A stretch of 64,000 nt of DNA from Armatimonadota bacterium (GCA_031459765.1 JAVKHY010000001.1:1-64000), one strand, 5' to 3'. Numbered from the stretch's first letter, positions 14,350-24,028 are shown. Numbers and translations: made by a program. Notes: generated from the sequence alone by a model not told the origin.

Positions 14350-15249
14350 CTAGATCTGGGCCCGCGGGTCGAGGGCGTCGCGCAGGCCGTCCCCCAGGAG
14401 GTTGAACCCCAGCACGGTCAGGGCAATGGCCAGGCCCGGGAAGGTGGCGATGTGGGGCGCGATGAGGAGGTAGTCCCGGCCGGTGCTGACCATGAGCCCC
14501 CACGACGGTGCCGGCGGCTGCACCCCCAGCCCCAGGAACGACAGCGCCGCCTCCAGCAGGATGGCATTGGCCATGTACAGGGCCGAGTAGACGACGGCGA
14601 CGGAGATGCAGTTGGGCAGGATGTGGCGGGCGACGATCCGGCCCGGGCCGGCCCCGATCACCCGCGCGGCCACGACGTACTCCTGCGCTTTGATCGACAG
14701 GACGGCGCCGCGGATGACACGGGCGAACCCCGGCGTGGCCCAGATGCCCACGGCCAGGATGGTGTTCATCAACCCCGGGCCGAGGGCGCTGATGATGACG
14801 ATGGCCAGGAGCAGGTAGGGAAAGGCCAGCAGGACGTCCATCACCCGCATCGAGAGCTGATCGACGCTCCCCCCGTAGTAGGCGGCGGTGGTGCCGATCG
14901 CCGTCCCCAGGATCAAAGCGATGAGGACCGCAATGCCGCCGGCGAGCAGCGCCACGCGGCTGCCGAAGATGAGCCGGCTGAGGATGTCCCGCCCGAACTC
15001 GTCCGTGCCCAGCAGGTAGGCGCGCGAGGGCGGCAGGCGTTTGTCCTCCAGCGTCTGGGCGGAGGGGTCGCGCGGGGCGAGCCAGGGCGCGAGCACGGCG
15101 ACCAGAACCAGCAGGGCGACGATGGCCAGACCGGCCAGGGCCAATCGGTTGCGGCGCAGGCGGCGCCAGAACAGCTGCGCGCCGGTCCGCGGTGCCGGAC
15201 CGCTGCGCGGGACGGCGGCGCGCTCTTCGGCGGAGAAGGCCGCACTCAT
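14350..15249 (-). CDS. Peptide/nickel-type ABC transporter permease (DppC-like)
   Basis: A protein of 299 residues with an N-terminal TM, the OppC-type LGTDEFGRDILSRLIFGSR segment near residue 80, six TM segments in total and the EAA loop around EYVVAARVIGAGPGRIVARH. It pairs with the upstream DppB to form the inner-membrane channel for the binding protein encoded at 16.2-17.8 kb. The start overlaps the dppB stop as ATGA. No ATPase genes follow, so the ATP-binding subunits must be encoded elsewhere. Confidence 0.93.
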   Translation of the reverse strand: MSAAFSAEERAAVPRSGPAPRTGAQLFWRRLRRNRLALAGLAIVALLVLVAVLAPWLAPRDPSAQTLEDKRLPPSRAYLLGTDEFGRDILSRLIFGSRVALLAGGIAVLIALILGTAIGTTAAYYGGSVDQLSMRVMDVLLAFPYLLLAIVIISALGPGLMNTILAVGIWATPGFARVIRGAVLSIKAQEYVVAARVIGAGPGRIVARHILPNCISVAVVYSALYMANAILLEAALSFLGLGVQPPAPSWGLMVSTGRDYLLIAPHIATFPGLAIALTVLGFNLLGDGLRDALDPRAQI

Positions 15250-16166
15250 CCGTAGGTGATCCGCGGGTCGAAGTAGGCGTAGGAGAGATCGACCAGCAGG
15301 TTGACCGCCAGATAGGTCACGGCCAGCACGATCACGCCGCCCTGGAGCAGGATGTAGTCGCGGGCGAAGATGGCGCGCACGATCATCCGGCCGATGCCGG
15401 GCCAGGCGAAGACCGTCTCGGTGAGGATGGCCCCGCCCAGCAGCTGGCCGGTCTGCAGCCCCAGAACGGTGACCACCGGAATGAGCGCGTTGCGCAGGGC
15501 GTGCCGCGCCAGCACCCGGGGCCCGGGCACGCCCTTGGCCCGCGCGGTGCGGATGTAGTCTTCGCGCAGCACCTCCAGCATCGCCGAGCGCGTCATGCGG
15601 GCCAGCATGGCGACGGTGGGCAGGGCCAGCGTGAACGCCGGCATCACGAGGTGGGCGGGCGTGCCCCGTCCCCCGGCCGGCAGCCAGCCCAGCCACAGGC
15701 TGAACACCACGATCAGCAGCAGCCCGATCCAGAAGATAGGCATGGAGAGGCCGAAGAGCGTCGTCACCCGGACCAGGTTGTCGAGCCAGGAGTTGGGCCG
15801 GCGCGCGGACAGCACCCCGAGGGGGACGCCCGCGGCGACGGCGAGGACCAGGGCGGCGATCCCGAGCTCGGCGGTGGCGGTCCACACCTCCGCCAGCTCG
15901 TCGTTCACGCGGCGCCCTTCCCGGAAGGAGCGGCCCAGGTCCCCCTGGGCCAGGCGCACGACGTAGCGGACGTAGCGCACGGCCAGCGGTTTGTCCAGGT
16001 CGAGCGAGGCGCGCAGCCTGGCCACCATCTCCGCCGTAGCTCCCTCCCCCAGCATCAGCGCGGCGGGATCCCCCGGGATGAGGTCCACGGTAAGCATGAT
16101 GAACAGCGGCACGCCCAGGAGCACGGGAACGAGGGCCAGCAGGCGCTGCAGGACGAAGCGGCTCAT
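15246..16166 (-). CDS. Peptide/nickel-type ABC transporter permease (DppB-like)
   Basis: A protein of 306 residues with six TM segments, the family N-terminus RFVLQRLLALVPVLLGVPLF, a TVDLIPGDPAALM segment and the EAA loop REDYIRTARAKGVPGPRVL near residue 205. It forms the permease heterodimer with DppC. It is separated from the binding-protein gene by 65 nt that contain a strong hairpin. Confidence 0.93.
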   Translation of the reverse strand: MSRFVLQRLLALVPVLLGVPLFIMLTVDLIPGDPAALMLGEGATAEMVARLRASLDLDKPLAVRYVRYVVRLAQGDLGRSFREGRRVNDELAEVWTATAELGIAALVLAVAAGVPLGVLSARRPNSWLDNLVRVTTLFGLSMPIFWIGLLLIVVFSLWLGWLPAGGRGTPAHLVMPAFTLALPTVAMLARMTRSAMLEVLREDYIRTARAKGVPGPRVLARHALRNALIPVVTVLGLQTGQLLGGAILTETVFAWPGIGRMIVRAIFARDYILLQGGVIVLAVTYLAVNLLVDLSYAYFDPRITYG

Positions 16167-16183
16167 CGCGGATCAGCGACCGG

Positions 16184-16217
16184 GGTGGCCGGGGGAGGCG
16201 CGACACCCCCGGCCACC
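16184..16217 (-). other. Intercistronic stem-loop between binding protein and permease genes
   Basis: A perfect 12-bp stem, GGTGGCCGGGGG with CCCCCGGCCACC around a 10-nt loop, lies 15 nt after the binding-protein stop. No T-run follows, so it is more likely an mRNA stabiliser or processing element that favours the binding protein than a terminator. Confidence 0.6.
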
Positions 16218-16231
16218 GGCGATCGGCCGGG

Positions 16232-17824
16232 CTACTTGTCCAGCCAGATGTAGGCGAACCCCTGGTTGTATTCGATCGGGTGCGGCACGAAGTTCTTCAC
16301 GTAGGACCGCAGCACCGCGATCTCCTTGGTGGTGTAGAAGGGGATGAACATGATGTCGCGGGCGATCATCTCCTGCGCCCGCCGGTACAGCGCCTCGCGC
16401 TCCTCGGCCTTGACGCTGACGCGCGCCTGGTCCACCAGCCGGTCGAACTCCCGGTTCACGTACCGCCAGGTGTTCCACCCCGTCGGCGGGGCCATGTTGG
16501 ACCGGAACATGGGCAGCAGGCTGTAGTCGGCGTCGGCGGTGGTCGTCACCCAGCCCAAGGTGAAGAGGTGGTAGTCCAGCTGGGGGGCGCGGACGTGGGT
16601 GAAGACGGTACCCCACTCCAGAAAGTTCAGCTCCACCCGCACGCCGATCTGGCGCATCTGCGCCTGCCAGGCCTCGGAGATCTCGGCGTCTTTCAGGTAG
16701 CGTCCCCGCGCGCTGATCAGGCTGAGCACGAGCGGCATGCCGTCGCGCACCATGACGCCGTCGGGCCCGGGCCGGAACCCCGCCTCCTGGAGCAGCGCCC
16801 GCGCCTTCGCCGGGTCGTAGGGATACCGCCGGTCCAGCTCCATGGGCGCGTAGCCGAAGACCCCCGGGGCCAGGATGCCGTCCGCCGGAGCGGCCGCGCC
16901 CTCCAGCACGTTGTCCAGGATCGCCTTGCGGTTGGTCCCCATGAGCAGCGCGCGCCGCACCCGCACGTCGGTGAGCGGCGAGCGGGTCAGGTTCATGCCG
17001 ATGAAGACGACGCGCTGCCCCTGGGCTTCGGCCACGACAAAGTTGCTGTCGCGCCGGAAGGCCGCGAGCTGCGAAGGGGCGGGGACCAGCACCATATCCA
17101 CCTCGCCGGTGCGCAGGGCGATCATGCGCGCCGACTCCTCGGGGATGACGCGGAAGACGATGCGGTCGAGATAGGGCTTCGGACCCCAGTAGTCGTCGTT
17201 GCGCACCACCGTAATGCGGTCGTTGGTGCGCCACTCCTGGAACTTGAAGGGACCGGTGCCGACCGGGGCCCGGCTGAACTCCTGGCCCATTTTCTGCACG
17301 GCGGCGGGGCTGACGATGCCGGCGTAGAGCATCGCCACGCTGTAGAGCAGCGGGGCGTAGGGCTCCCTGGTGGTGATGTCCACGGTGAACTCGTCCACGA
17401 CCTCCGCGCCCTTGATGGGACCGGCCAGGCTGGCCCAGCGGGCCGGCGCCTTGGGGTCGAAGGCCCGATCGAAGGTGAACTTGACGGCCTGCGCGTTGAA
17501 GGGTGTCCCGTCGTGGAAGCGGACGCCCCGGCGCAAAGTGAACCGGATGCGGCTGGCGTCGATGACCCGATAGCCCGTGGCCAGGACGGGTTTGATCTTC
17601 ATATCCGGACCCAGCGCCACCAGGGGTTCGAGGATCATCTGGTAGATCCAGGCCCCGGGCGCCGTGGTCTCGAAGTGCGGGTCCAGCGAGACGGCATCCA
17701 CCGGCCGGGCGATGGTCAGCGTACCGCCCCGGCGCTGCGCCCGCGCCGCCGGCGCCGTCAGGCCGGCCAGCAGCACCACGGCGACGAGAACAGTTCCCCA
17801 CCGACATGCCATCGATCGTGTCAT
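16232..17824 (-). CDS. ABC transporter solute-binding protein, family 5
   Basis: A protein of 530 residues. A signal peptide is clear (basic start, hydrophobic run VLVAVVLLAGLTAPAARA, then AQ). The mature part starts RRGGTLTIARPVDAVSLDPH, a family 5 opening, with GTGPFKFQEW near residue 190 and VRRALLMGTNRKAI near residue 300. It delivers peptides or similar ligands to the DppB/DppC channel. ATG 17824 follows GAGGTGG. The ligand is not readable from sequence. Confidence 0.92.
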   Translation of the reverse strand: MTRSMACRWGTVLVAVVLLAGLTAPAARAQRRGGTLTIARPVDAVSLDPHFETTAPGAWIYQMILEPLVALGPDMKIKPVLATGYRVIDASRIRFTLRRGVRFHDGTPFNAQAVKFTFDRAFDPKAPARWASLAGPIKGAEVVDEFTVDITTREPYAPLLYSVAMLYAGIVSPAAVQKMGQEFSRAPVGTGPFKFQEWRTNDRITVVRNDDYWGPKPYLDRIVFRVIPEESARMIALRTGEVDMVLVPAPSQLAAFRRDSNFVVAEAQGQRVVFIGMNLTRSPLTDVRVRRALLMGTNRKAILDNVLEGAAAPADGILAPGVFGYAPMELDRRYPYDPAKARALLQEAGFRPGPDGVMVRDGMPLVLSLISARGRYLKDAEISEAWQAQMRQIGVRVELNFLEWGTVFTHVRAPQLDYHLFTLGWVTTTADADYSLLPMFRSNMAPPTGWNTWRYVNREFDRLVDQARVSVKAEEREALYRRAQEMIARDIMFIPFYTTKEIAVLRSYVKNFVPHPIEYNQGFAYIWLDK

Positions 17825-17922
17825 GAGACCACCTCGACGCGAACAGCTCCGAGATGGGCCGTCAATTCTTCGTCTTCCCGCGGCGCTCCTCCACCGCCTC
17901 ATCCGCTCTGCGGAACGACGCG

Positions 17923-18507
17923 TCACCAGACGAAGGGAATGAACCGGCTCGTGGTCCGGGCGTAGGCGGCGTAGGCGGCGCCGTGGCGGGCCAGCAACAG
18001 GCGTTCTTCCAGGGTGGCCTGGTAGTGGATGCGCAGGACGGCCAGCGGCGTGACCACGCCGAAGAGCAGGTTCGGCTGGAGCAGCCACGCCGCGACGTAG
18101 TAGGCGATGAATGAGGCGTAGATGGGGTGGCGCAGGTAGCGGTACGGCCCCTCCCGGACCAGCGGCCCCGGGGCGTCGGGATCGATCCCGATGCGAAAGG
18201 CCGGACCCAGCGTCCAGATCGCCGCCCGCTGCAGGAGGAGCCCGCCGGCGAAGAGGACGGCGGCCAGCGCGGGGAGCGCGGGCGACTGGATCACCGGACG
18301 GAACCAGCGCACCCCGGGTAGCAAGGTGGAGGCCACCAGCGCGGCGGGGAAGACCAACATCAGGGCGGCGGCGATCTTCATCTCCAATCCCCCGGACGGC
18401 GCGAACACGATCGGCCCGCCGCCGATCAACCGCCGGGTCCGGCGGACGGCCCCCACCGTCACGGCGTAGAAGCCAAGGGCGAAGAGCACGGCAATGGCGG
18501 GGATCAT
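17923..18507 (-). CDS. Isoprenylcysteine carboxyl methyltransferase-like membrane protein
   Basis: A protein of 194 residues with about five TM segments. The SAM-binding C-terminal signature of the ICMT/PEMT group is visible: GPYRYLRHPIYASF near residue 120 and EERLLLARHGAAYAAYARTT near residue 167, ending RFIPFVW. It probably methylates a lipid-like or small hydrophobic substrate at the membrane. It starts directly after the stop of the second ABC exporter gene, so it is likely the third gene of that operon. Confidence 0.82.
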   Translation of the reverse strand: MIPAIAVLFALGFYAVTVGAVRRTRRLIGGGPIVFAPSGGLEMKIAAALMLVFPAALVASTLLPGVRWFRPVIQSPALPALAAVLFAGGLLLQRAAIWTLGPAFRIGIDPDAPGPLVREGPYRYLRHPIYASFIAYYVAAWLLQPNLLFGVVTPLAVLRIHYQATLEERLLLARHGAAYAAYARTTSRFIPFVW

Positions 18508-20298
18508 CTACCTAGCAGTTGCCTGCGCCGACGCCGAATCCTCCCGCGCCTCGCCCTTCCACAAGCGCCGCATCTCGGGGGAGCGCCGGAGCAGATCCTC
18601 GAGCGCCCCTTCCGCCTCGACGCGTCCGTCCTTCAGCACGACGATCTGGTCGGCGCGGCGAAGCGCCACGCGGCGGTGGCTGACCACCAGGCAGGTGACG
18701 TCCTCGAGGGCGAAGAGGCGCTCCCACAGCGTGCGCTCGGTCTCCACGTCCACGGCGCTGCTGAGGTCGTCGATCACCAACAGCTCCGGCTTGCGCACGA
18801 ACATGCGCGCCGCCGCGGTGCGCTGGATCTGGCCGCCGGAGAGCTTCACCCCGCGCGGGCCGACCACCGTCTCCAGGCCCTTCTCCAGCATCTCGACGTC
18901 GCGCTCCATGACCGCGGACCACACCGCCCCCGGCAGATCCGCGCGGGCCGCGGGGAGTCCGAAGAGCACGTTGTCCCGGAGGGCCTCGCTGAAGAGGCGC
19001 GGCACCTGGGGAATGTACGCCGCCTGCGGCATCACGAAGAACTCGGCGGGACGCTCCACGCGTCTGCCGTTCCAGTGGATCTCGCCGGCGTCTTTGGGCA
19101 GCAGGCCGATGAGCACGCGCACCAGCGTGCTCTTCCCGGAACCGATGCGCCCGGTGACCACCGTGAAGGACCCGCGGCGCAGGGTGAAGCTGACGTCCTG
19201 GATCCCCCGCCCCGTCGCCGGATCGAGATAGGTCAACCCTTGCACCTCCAGGCGCTCCAGTCGATCCTCGTCGATCCGCTCGGGGACCGGGGCCTCCGGG
19301 AGCGCGCCCGTCAGGTGAAGGGGTTTGTGCTCGACGAGGCGCGACGGCGCTTCGCCCTGCAGCAGCTCGACCAGGCGCTGCACGGAGACGCCGGCCTGCC
19401 GGTACCGCGCCGAGAAGTTGCCGATGAGGGTCATGCCCTCGGTGACCAGCCCCAGGTAGAAGACAAAGAGGGCGAAGTCACCGACCGTGAACGCACCGGT
19501 GCGGATGGACCGGCCGGCCAGGAGCAGGATGAGGCCGGTGCCCAGGTTGATCGAGCTCCAGAACACGGCGCCCAGCAGCTCGGTCAGCAGGCTGTCTTTG
19601 AGCGAGACGCGGCGGCGCTCCTCGTTCAGCACGCGGAAGCGGTCGATGACGTGCGCCTCGGCCACGGCCACCTTGACCGCCTGCACCGCCCCGAACATCT
19701 CGCCGATCAGGTCGGTGACCCGCCCCGCCGCCTCCCGCGCCGCCCGCCGGTAGCGGAGGATGCGCTGGCGCAGAAGGGCCACGACGGCGACGATGGCCAC
19801 GAGCGGCAGCAGCACCACGGTCGTGATGAAGGGCTCGATCCGGAACATGATCGCCGCGCCGACGAATCCGGAAAGGACGATCCCCACGCCGTCCACCGTC
19901 ATCTCGATCAGCTTCAGCAGCTCATCGACGTCGTCGCGGAAGCGGCTCATCGCCTCGCCCGGCGAGTCGGGCAGCGCCTTCGCCCCGGGCCGGCTGAGAA
20001 TGCTCTCCAGGAGGTTGCGCCGCAGCAGCCCGGCCCGGTGGAAGAAGAACGTGGCCCAGGCGTCGACGCCGAGGATGTTGATCGCCACGCGTCCCAGGGC
20101 CACGCCGACCAGCAGGGCGAGCAGGCTCCACAGTCCCCATCCCGCGGTCTCCCCGCCGGTGATCGCGTTGAAGACGGCGCGGGTGACCAGCCCCATCAGG
20201 AGCGGCGTCAGCCAGAAGGCGGTCCACAGCACCATGTTCCAGGCGTAGGCCCACGGCTGATACGTCAGCAATCGCCAGAGCACGCGCCACGTGCTCAT
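18508..20298 (-). CDS. Heterodimeric ABC exporter subunit 2 (degenerate Walker B)
   Basis: A protein of 596 residues with an N-terminal six-TM domain and a C-terminal ATPase. Walker A is GRIGSGKST near residue 390, the signature is the canonical LSGGQ, and Walker B is [12 protein letters not shown], where the catalytic Glu is Asp. It is therefore the partner that supplies a good signature but a weak nucleotide site. ATG 20298 overlaps the stop of subunit 1 as ATGA; the longer in-frame ORF upstream is shadow. Probable multidrug or lipid export; see the leader-ORF region at 22.1 kb. Confidence 0.92.
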   Translation of the reverse strand: MSTWRVLWRLLTYQPWAYAWNMVLWTAFWLTPLLMGLVTRAVFNAITGGETAGWGLWSLLALLVGVALGRVAINILGVDAWATFFFHRAGLLRRNLLESILSRPGAKALPDSPGEAMSRFRDDVDELLKLIEMTVDGVGIVLSGFVGAAIMFRIEPFITTVVLLPLVAIVAVVALLRQRILRYRRAAREAAGRVTDLIGEMFGAVQAVKVAVAEAHVIDRFRVLNEERRRVSLKDSLLTELLGAVFWSSINLGTGLILLLAGRSIRTGAFTVGDFALFVFYLGLVTEGMTLIGNFSARYRQAGVSVQRLVELLQGEAPSRLVEHKPLHLTGALPEAPVPERIDEDRLERLEVQGLTYLDPATGRGIQDVSFTLRRGSFTVVTGRIGSGKSTLVRVLIGLLPKDAGEIHWNGRRVERPAEFFVMPQAAYIPQVPRLFSEALRDNVLFGLPAARADLPGAVWSAVMERDVEMLEKGLETVVGPRGVKLSGGQIQRTAAARMFVRKPELLVIDDLSSAVDVETERTLWERLFALEDVTCLVVSHRRVALRRADQIVVLKDGRVEAEGALEDLLRRSPEMRRLWKGEAREDSASAQATAR

Positions 20299-22031
20299 GC
20301 CAGCATCTCTTCCAGCCCGGTGCGCAGCAGCGAGGCGAACCGTGAGGCCGGATCGGCTGCCAGCTGCGCCCGCGGTCCGTGCTCGAGGACCGCGCCGTCT
20401 TCGAGAATGAGGATCTCGTCCGCCCGCTGCACCGTGCCCAGGCGGTGGGCGATGACGACCGCGGTGCGGCCGCGGAGCAGCGCGGCGACCGCCCGCTCCA
20501 CCAGCTGCTCGGTGGCCGGGTCGAGCCGCGAGGAAGCCTCGTCCAGGATCACCAGGCCCGGGTCCTTGAAGAACACGCGGGCGAAAGCCAGCAGCTGCGC
20601 CTCGCCGGCGGACAGCGACCGGGGGCCGATCGGGGTATCCAGACCCTGCGGAAGGGTTTCCATCCATTCCTGCAGGCCGAGTTCGCGCAGCACGGCGATG
20701 ATCTGGGCTTCCGAGATACGCGGATTGAAGAAGGTCAGGTTGTCGCGCACCGAGGCGTGGAACAGCTGCACGTCCTGCGTGACCAGGCCCACCCGGTTGC
20801 GCAGATCATCGAGCGGCACGTCGCGGACGTCGATTCCGCCCAACCGCACCGCCCCCGACGTCGGATCATAGAAGCGCACGAACAGCCTGCCGATCGTGGT
20901 CTTGCCGCTCCCCGTCCGGCCGAGCAGGCCGAGCACCCGTCCCGGCTCCAGACGAAAGCTGACATCCCGCAGGACAAGCTCGTCCTCGACGTAGCCGAAG
21001 GAGACCTGATCCGCTTCCACCGTCAGGGCCCCGCCGGGCAGCCGGAGCGCCCCGTCTTGCGTCGCGCTCCGCAGCCCGAGCAGATCGCCCACGCGGGAGA
21101 TGCTGGCGCTGGCCCGCTGCAGCTCCTGCATCTGCCGCGTGATCTGCTCCAGCGGCCGCCGCAGCATCTCCGTGTAATGGAAGAACAGGTACACGGTCCC
21201 CACCGTGATCAGCCCCCGGCGGAGCAACCACGCCCCCATCCCGAAGGCCAGGGCGTTGCCCACGGCCAGCAGCACCGCGGTCGTCGCCCACATCACCGTC
21301 CCCCGCAGCCACGCCCGACGGGATTTCTCGAGCTGGTTGCGCAGGGCCTCGGACAGCCGGCGGAGCACGTAGGGTACGGCGCCGCTGGCCCGGATATCCT
21401 CTGTGCCGGAGAGGCGCTCCTCGAGGAAGCCGAGCAGAATGGCCCCGGCCTGACGGGACTCCTTGAAGTATGGAATCGCCGCCTCCATCAGCCTGCGCAG
21501 CAGGAGCAACGTCGTCACGGTAAAGGCGGTGTAGACGAGCCCGACGCGCCAGTCCGCGCGGTAGAGCAGCACCAGGATGCCCGCGAGCAGCACGGCGTTG
21601 CCCAGGACCTTGATCACGAATTGCGAGAAGAAACCCGAGAGCTGCGTCACGTCGCCGTCCACGCGCTCGATCATCTCGCCCGGCGTTTTCGCGTTGTGGA
21701 ACGGCAGGTCGAGCCGCAGGCAGTGCAGGGCCAAATCCTCCCGCACCTTGTTGGTCGCCGTCCAGCCGACGTTCTCGCTGGCGTAGACCGACAGGGCGGA
21801 GATGAGGTGTCCGGTGAGCGCCACGCCCAGGAACACGCCGGCCAGACGCGCCAGGACCTCCGGCGACGCGCCGCCGCGGGCCAGGTCGATAAAGCGGGCC
21901 AGGATCTGCGGCATGAGCAGCTGCAGCGCAATGCTGCCGAACAGCAGCGCCGCGAGCAGGGCGACCCGCATCCTCTGCGGCTGCAGGTAGCTCAGCAGAA
22001 ACCGGCGATGTTGAGCGTATGAGACGGCCAT
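20295..22031 (-). CDS. Heterodimeric ABC exporter subunit 1 (degenerate signature)
   Basis: A protein of 578 residues with a six-TM domain and an ATPase. Walker A is GRTGSGKTT near residue 375, Walker B is [12 protein letters not shown] with the catalytic Glu, but the signature is SLSAGEAQ instead of LSGGQ. Combined with subunit 2 this gives one consensus and one degenerate ATP site, the arrangement of BmrCD, LmrCD and TM287/288. ATG 22031 follows GGGAG. Transcription passes through a 200-nt leader with a short ORF and a terminator hairpin. Confidence 0.93.
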   Translation of the reverse strand: MAVSYAQHRRFLLSYLQPQRMRVALLAALLFGSIALQLLMPQILARFIDLARGGASPEVLARLAGVFLGVALTGHLISALSVYASENVGWTATNKVREDLALHCLRLDLPFHNAKTPGEMIERVDGDVTQLSGFFSQFVIKVLGNAVLLAGILVLLYRADWRVGLVYTAFTVTTLLLLRRLMEAAIPYFKESRQAGAILLGFLEERLSGTEDIRASGAVPYVLRRLSEALRNQLEKSRRAWLRGTVMWATTAVLLAVGNALAFGMGAWLLRRGLITVGTVYLFFHYTEMLRRPLEQITRQMQELQRASASISRVGDLLGLRSATQDGALRLPGGALTVEADQVSFGYVEDELVLRDVSFRLEPGRVLGLLGRTGSGKTTIGRLFVRFYDPTSGAVRLGGIDVRDVPLDDLRNRVGLVTQDVQLFHASVRDNLTFFNPRISEAQIIAVLRELGLQEWMETLPQGLDTPIGPRSLSAGEAQLLAFARVFFKDPGLVILDEASSRLDPATEQLVERAVAALLRGRTAVVIAHRLGTVQRADEILILEDGAVLEHGPRAQLAADPASRFASLLRTGLEEMLA

Positions 22032-22080
22032 AGAAGCTCCCGGACCTTCGGCTCGCGTTCGACCGGAAGATCGCAGCGCG

Positions 22081-22140
22081 GAAATGCAAACGGCCACGGG
22101 AACCGGCTCGTCCCCGTGGCCGCCACGACAGCGGTGGCGG
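22081..22140 (-). terminator. Attenuator-like tandem hairpins upstream of the ABC exporter
   Basis: On the minus strand CCGCCAC (22140-22134) pairs with GTGGCGG (22126-22120). A second 10-bp stem, CGGCCACGGG (22122-22113) with CCCGTGGCCG (22100-22091), follows and ends in TTTGCATTTC. The two stems share the CGG at 22122-22120, so they compete. The T-run is weak. The layout, short ORF then competing hairpins then exporter genes, resembles ribosome-mediated attenuation. Confidence 0.6.
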
Positions 22141-22185
22141 TTACTTACAGGTCACGAGGCGCACCCGGTCGGGTTCGCGCGCCAT
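22141..22185 (-). CDS. Alternative leader ORF of the ABC exporter operon
   Basis: A 14-residue ORF in another frame, MAREPDRVRLVTCK, ending at 22141 directly before the first hairpin. Its AGGA site is weaker than that of the 19-residue ORF. Either or both may be translated. Confidence 0.35.
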   Translation of the reverse strand: MAREPDRVRLVTCK

Positions 22186-22204
22186 CTTGGCGAATCCTGA
22201 TCAT
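22145..22204 (-). CDS. Leader ORF of the ABC exporter operon
   Basis: A 19-residue ORF (MIRIRQDG, then ARTRPGAPRDL) with a strong GGGAGGT site 6 nt before the ATG. It ends at the foot of the first attenuator hairpin. Leader peptides with this position control the BmrCD exporter in Bacillus by antibiotic-induced ribosome pausing. An overlapping alternative ORF is listed separately. Confidence 0.55.
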   Translation of the reverse strand: MIRIRQDGARTRPGAPRDL

Positions 22205-22310
22205 GGGCGCACCTCCCGTCTGTGGCAAAGTGTAACAGCAGACAGAGCGTAACAGTATGTGTACCAGAAGGGGCGTCGCCCGTCAACGGCGGAAGCGCGT
22301 CCCACCCCAG

Positions 22311-23831
22311 TCAGGGGACCGGGGCCTCCACCCAGATGGGCGTGCTCCACGCCCACTGATGGTTCGTCTGGCGCACCCGGGCGTAGTACCAGTCCCGATC
22401 GCCCTCCCCCTCGTGCTCCAGCGCAAAGGATCCCGAGAACATCCCGCGGCCCACCGCGCGGCCGAACCGACAGGCCGGCGTGTGGAACCCGCCGAGATAG
22501 TGGACGATGGCAGCCTCGCGGAGCGCGGCGAGCGGGACCACAACCTCCCGTCCGTTGATCCGACCGGCAATCCTGGTGGACTCGTCACCGTCGACGCTGA
22601 GACTGACGGCCTGGATGCCCGGCGTCACTGGATTGGGGTTGCCCCAGGTCGTGGTCTCGAGCAGGATCTGGTTCCCTCGGCGTTCCCACGCACTCAGGAC
22701 CGGGCCCCGGTCGCCGCCCTCTTCCCTGGGAGAGACGATGTCGTCCCCGCGCAGCCGCGGCTCGACGTCCAGCAGGCGGCCGCCTTCGACGGCGAGCTCC
22801 ACATGCCACCGGACGGGGACGGCCCGATCGCCCCACCCTAGTTCCAGCGTCACCTTCCAGGGACCGGACGCTCCGCGGTCCGGGGTAGGGGTCCAGCGAT
22901 GAAGCAGTCTGCCGTTGTGCACGACGTCCACGTAGTCGATCGCGTCACCGGCTTCCACGGACACCTGGATGTGCCGCCGGCGCGCGAACCGCAGGACCGT
23001 CCCCATCGGGTGTCCGTTGACGGCGAAGGCCAGCACGATGCGGTCGCCGGTCAGCGCATATGTCCGGCGCCGCGTCAGGGCGTCCCAGACGGCGTGGCGC
23101 GTCAGTTCCGCGGCCCAGACCGCGGCCCGACCCCAGCCGTGGCTGCCCGGATAGGCGGCGTGATGGTCGGTGGAGCCGATGACGCCGAACACCTTTCCCA
23201 ACCGCAGGCCGTGCTGCATGGTACCCTGGCCGTCGCGCGGGCCCATGGTGTGGAGATAGGGATAGGGTGCGTGGTCTCCTTCGGCGACACCATGCATGGA
23301 GACGATTTCCACCACGGGCGAGAATTCCGGCGTAAAGGCCGCCCAGTCGATCCCCCGGTAGCCGGCCCGATACCCGATATGATGCGGAATGATGAGAGCC
23401 GCCCGGCCCGAGGCCGCCAGGCGCCGCAGCGCAGCCCGCACCTCCTCCAGGTCGGCCGCCTCGACGATCTCCCCGTCGCCGTCCCGGTAGTAGACATTGT
23501 GGTCGCCGTACCGCAGAGAGTGCCATTCGTAGCTGAGGAACGTAACGAAGCGTCCCTCGACATTGGCCGCGTTGGTCACCTCGCGCAGGTGGGGCCATCG
23601 CGCCGCGGCCCGCTGGAAGCCGCGCCTGTGATAGTCCACCGTGTCGGCCAGGCGCGTCTCGGACACGGGCATGTCCGGCCACGCGGCGTGGGCCGTGACG
23701 CTGGCGAAATCCAGCTGCAGCCGGGCGTTGGCGTAGGCGTCCTCGGGCGTACCGCGGCCGTATCCGACGTCGCAGTGGCTGTGGAGATCCCCGAAGTACG
23801 CCGTCAACCCCGCGTAGCCCGGTAGGGTCAC
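22311..23831 (-). CDS. CehA/McbA-like PHP-fold metallohydrolase
   Basis: A protein of 506 residues. Metal-binding motifs of the PHP fold are seen as YFGDLHSHCDVGYG at the N-terminus, VTAHAAW near residue 46, IIPHHIGY near residue 150 and GSTDHHAAYPG near residue 220. A beta-rich C-terminal half follows. This matches DUF3604/CehA-like hydrolases; the substrate is unknown. GTG start with GGAGGG upstream, overlapping as GTGA the stop of an oxidoreductase fragment, which shows it was once second in an operon. Confidence 0.8.
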   Translation of the reverse strand: MTLPGYAGLTAYFGDLHSHCDVGYGRGTPEDAYANARLQLDFASVTAHAAWPDMPVSETRLADTVDYHRRGFQRAAARWPHLREVTNAANVEGRFVTFLSYEWHSLRYGDHNVYYRDGDGEIVEAADLEEVRAALRRLAASGRAALIIPHHIGYRAGYRGIDWAAFTPEFSPVVEIVSMHGVAEGDHAPYPYLHTMGPRDGQGTMQHGLRLGKVFGVIGSTDHHAAYPGSHGWGRAAVWAAELTRHAVWDALTRRRTYALTGDRIVLAFAVNGHPMGTVLRFARRRHIQVSVEAGDAIDYVDVVHNGRLLHRWTPTPDRGASGPWKVTLELGWGDRAVPVRWHVELAVEGGRLLDVEPRLRGDDIVSPREEGGDRGPVLSAWERRGNQILLETTTWGNPNPVTPGIQAVSLSVDGDESTRIAGRINGREVVVPLAALREAAIVHYLGGFHTPACRFGRAVGRGMFSGSFALEHEGEGDRDWYYARVRQTNHQWAWSTPIWVEAPVP

Positions 23832-23935
23832 GTCGGCGCCCTCCCGAAGATGACGGGTTCACTGCGCCCGCTGGCCGCGGCGCGGTAGGCGGCGAGGATC
23901 ATCTCCACGGAAGTTCCGTTCGCGTCAACCGGACT
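23828..23935 (-). pseudogene. C-terminal remnant of a Gfo/Idh/MocA-like oxidoreductase
   Basis: In the frame ending at TGA 23830-23828 the translation reads PVDANGTSVEMILAAYRAA then ASGR..., the usual C-terminal end of Gfo/Idh/MocA dehydrogenases. Only about 35 codons remain; upstream is unrelated sequence and then the LuxR-type gene. The stop overlaps the hydrolase GTG, as in an intact operon. I infer loss of the 5' part by deletion or rearrangement. Confidence 0.6.
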
Positions 23936-24028
23936 TCGCTGAGGATGAGCTATTGGGAGCCGCAGATCCAGCGCCAGACAGGTGTCACCGCTGCCCTCGC
24001 GCGGGACCCGCCGGCCGTGCCGCCGGCA

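Noticed and set aside
18508-20667. The longer 719-residue version of ABC exporter subunit 2
   Set aside because: Its extra N-terminal part is the out-of-frame 3' end of subunit 1; ATG 20298 overlaps the stop of subunit 1 as expected for coupling.
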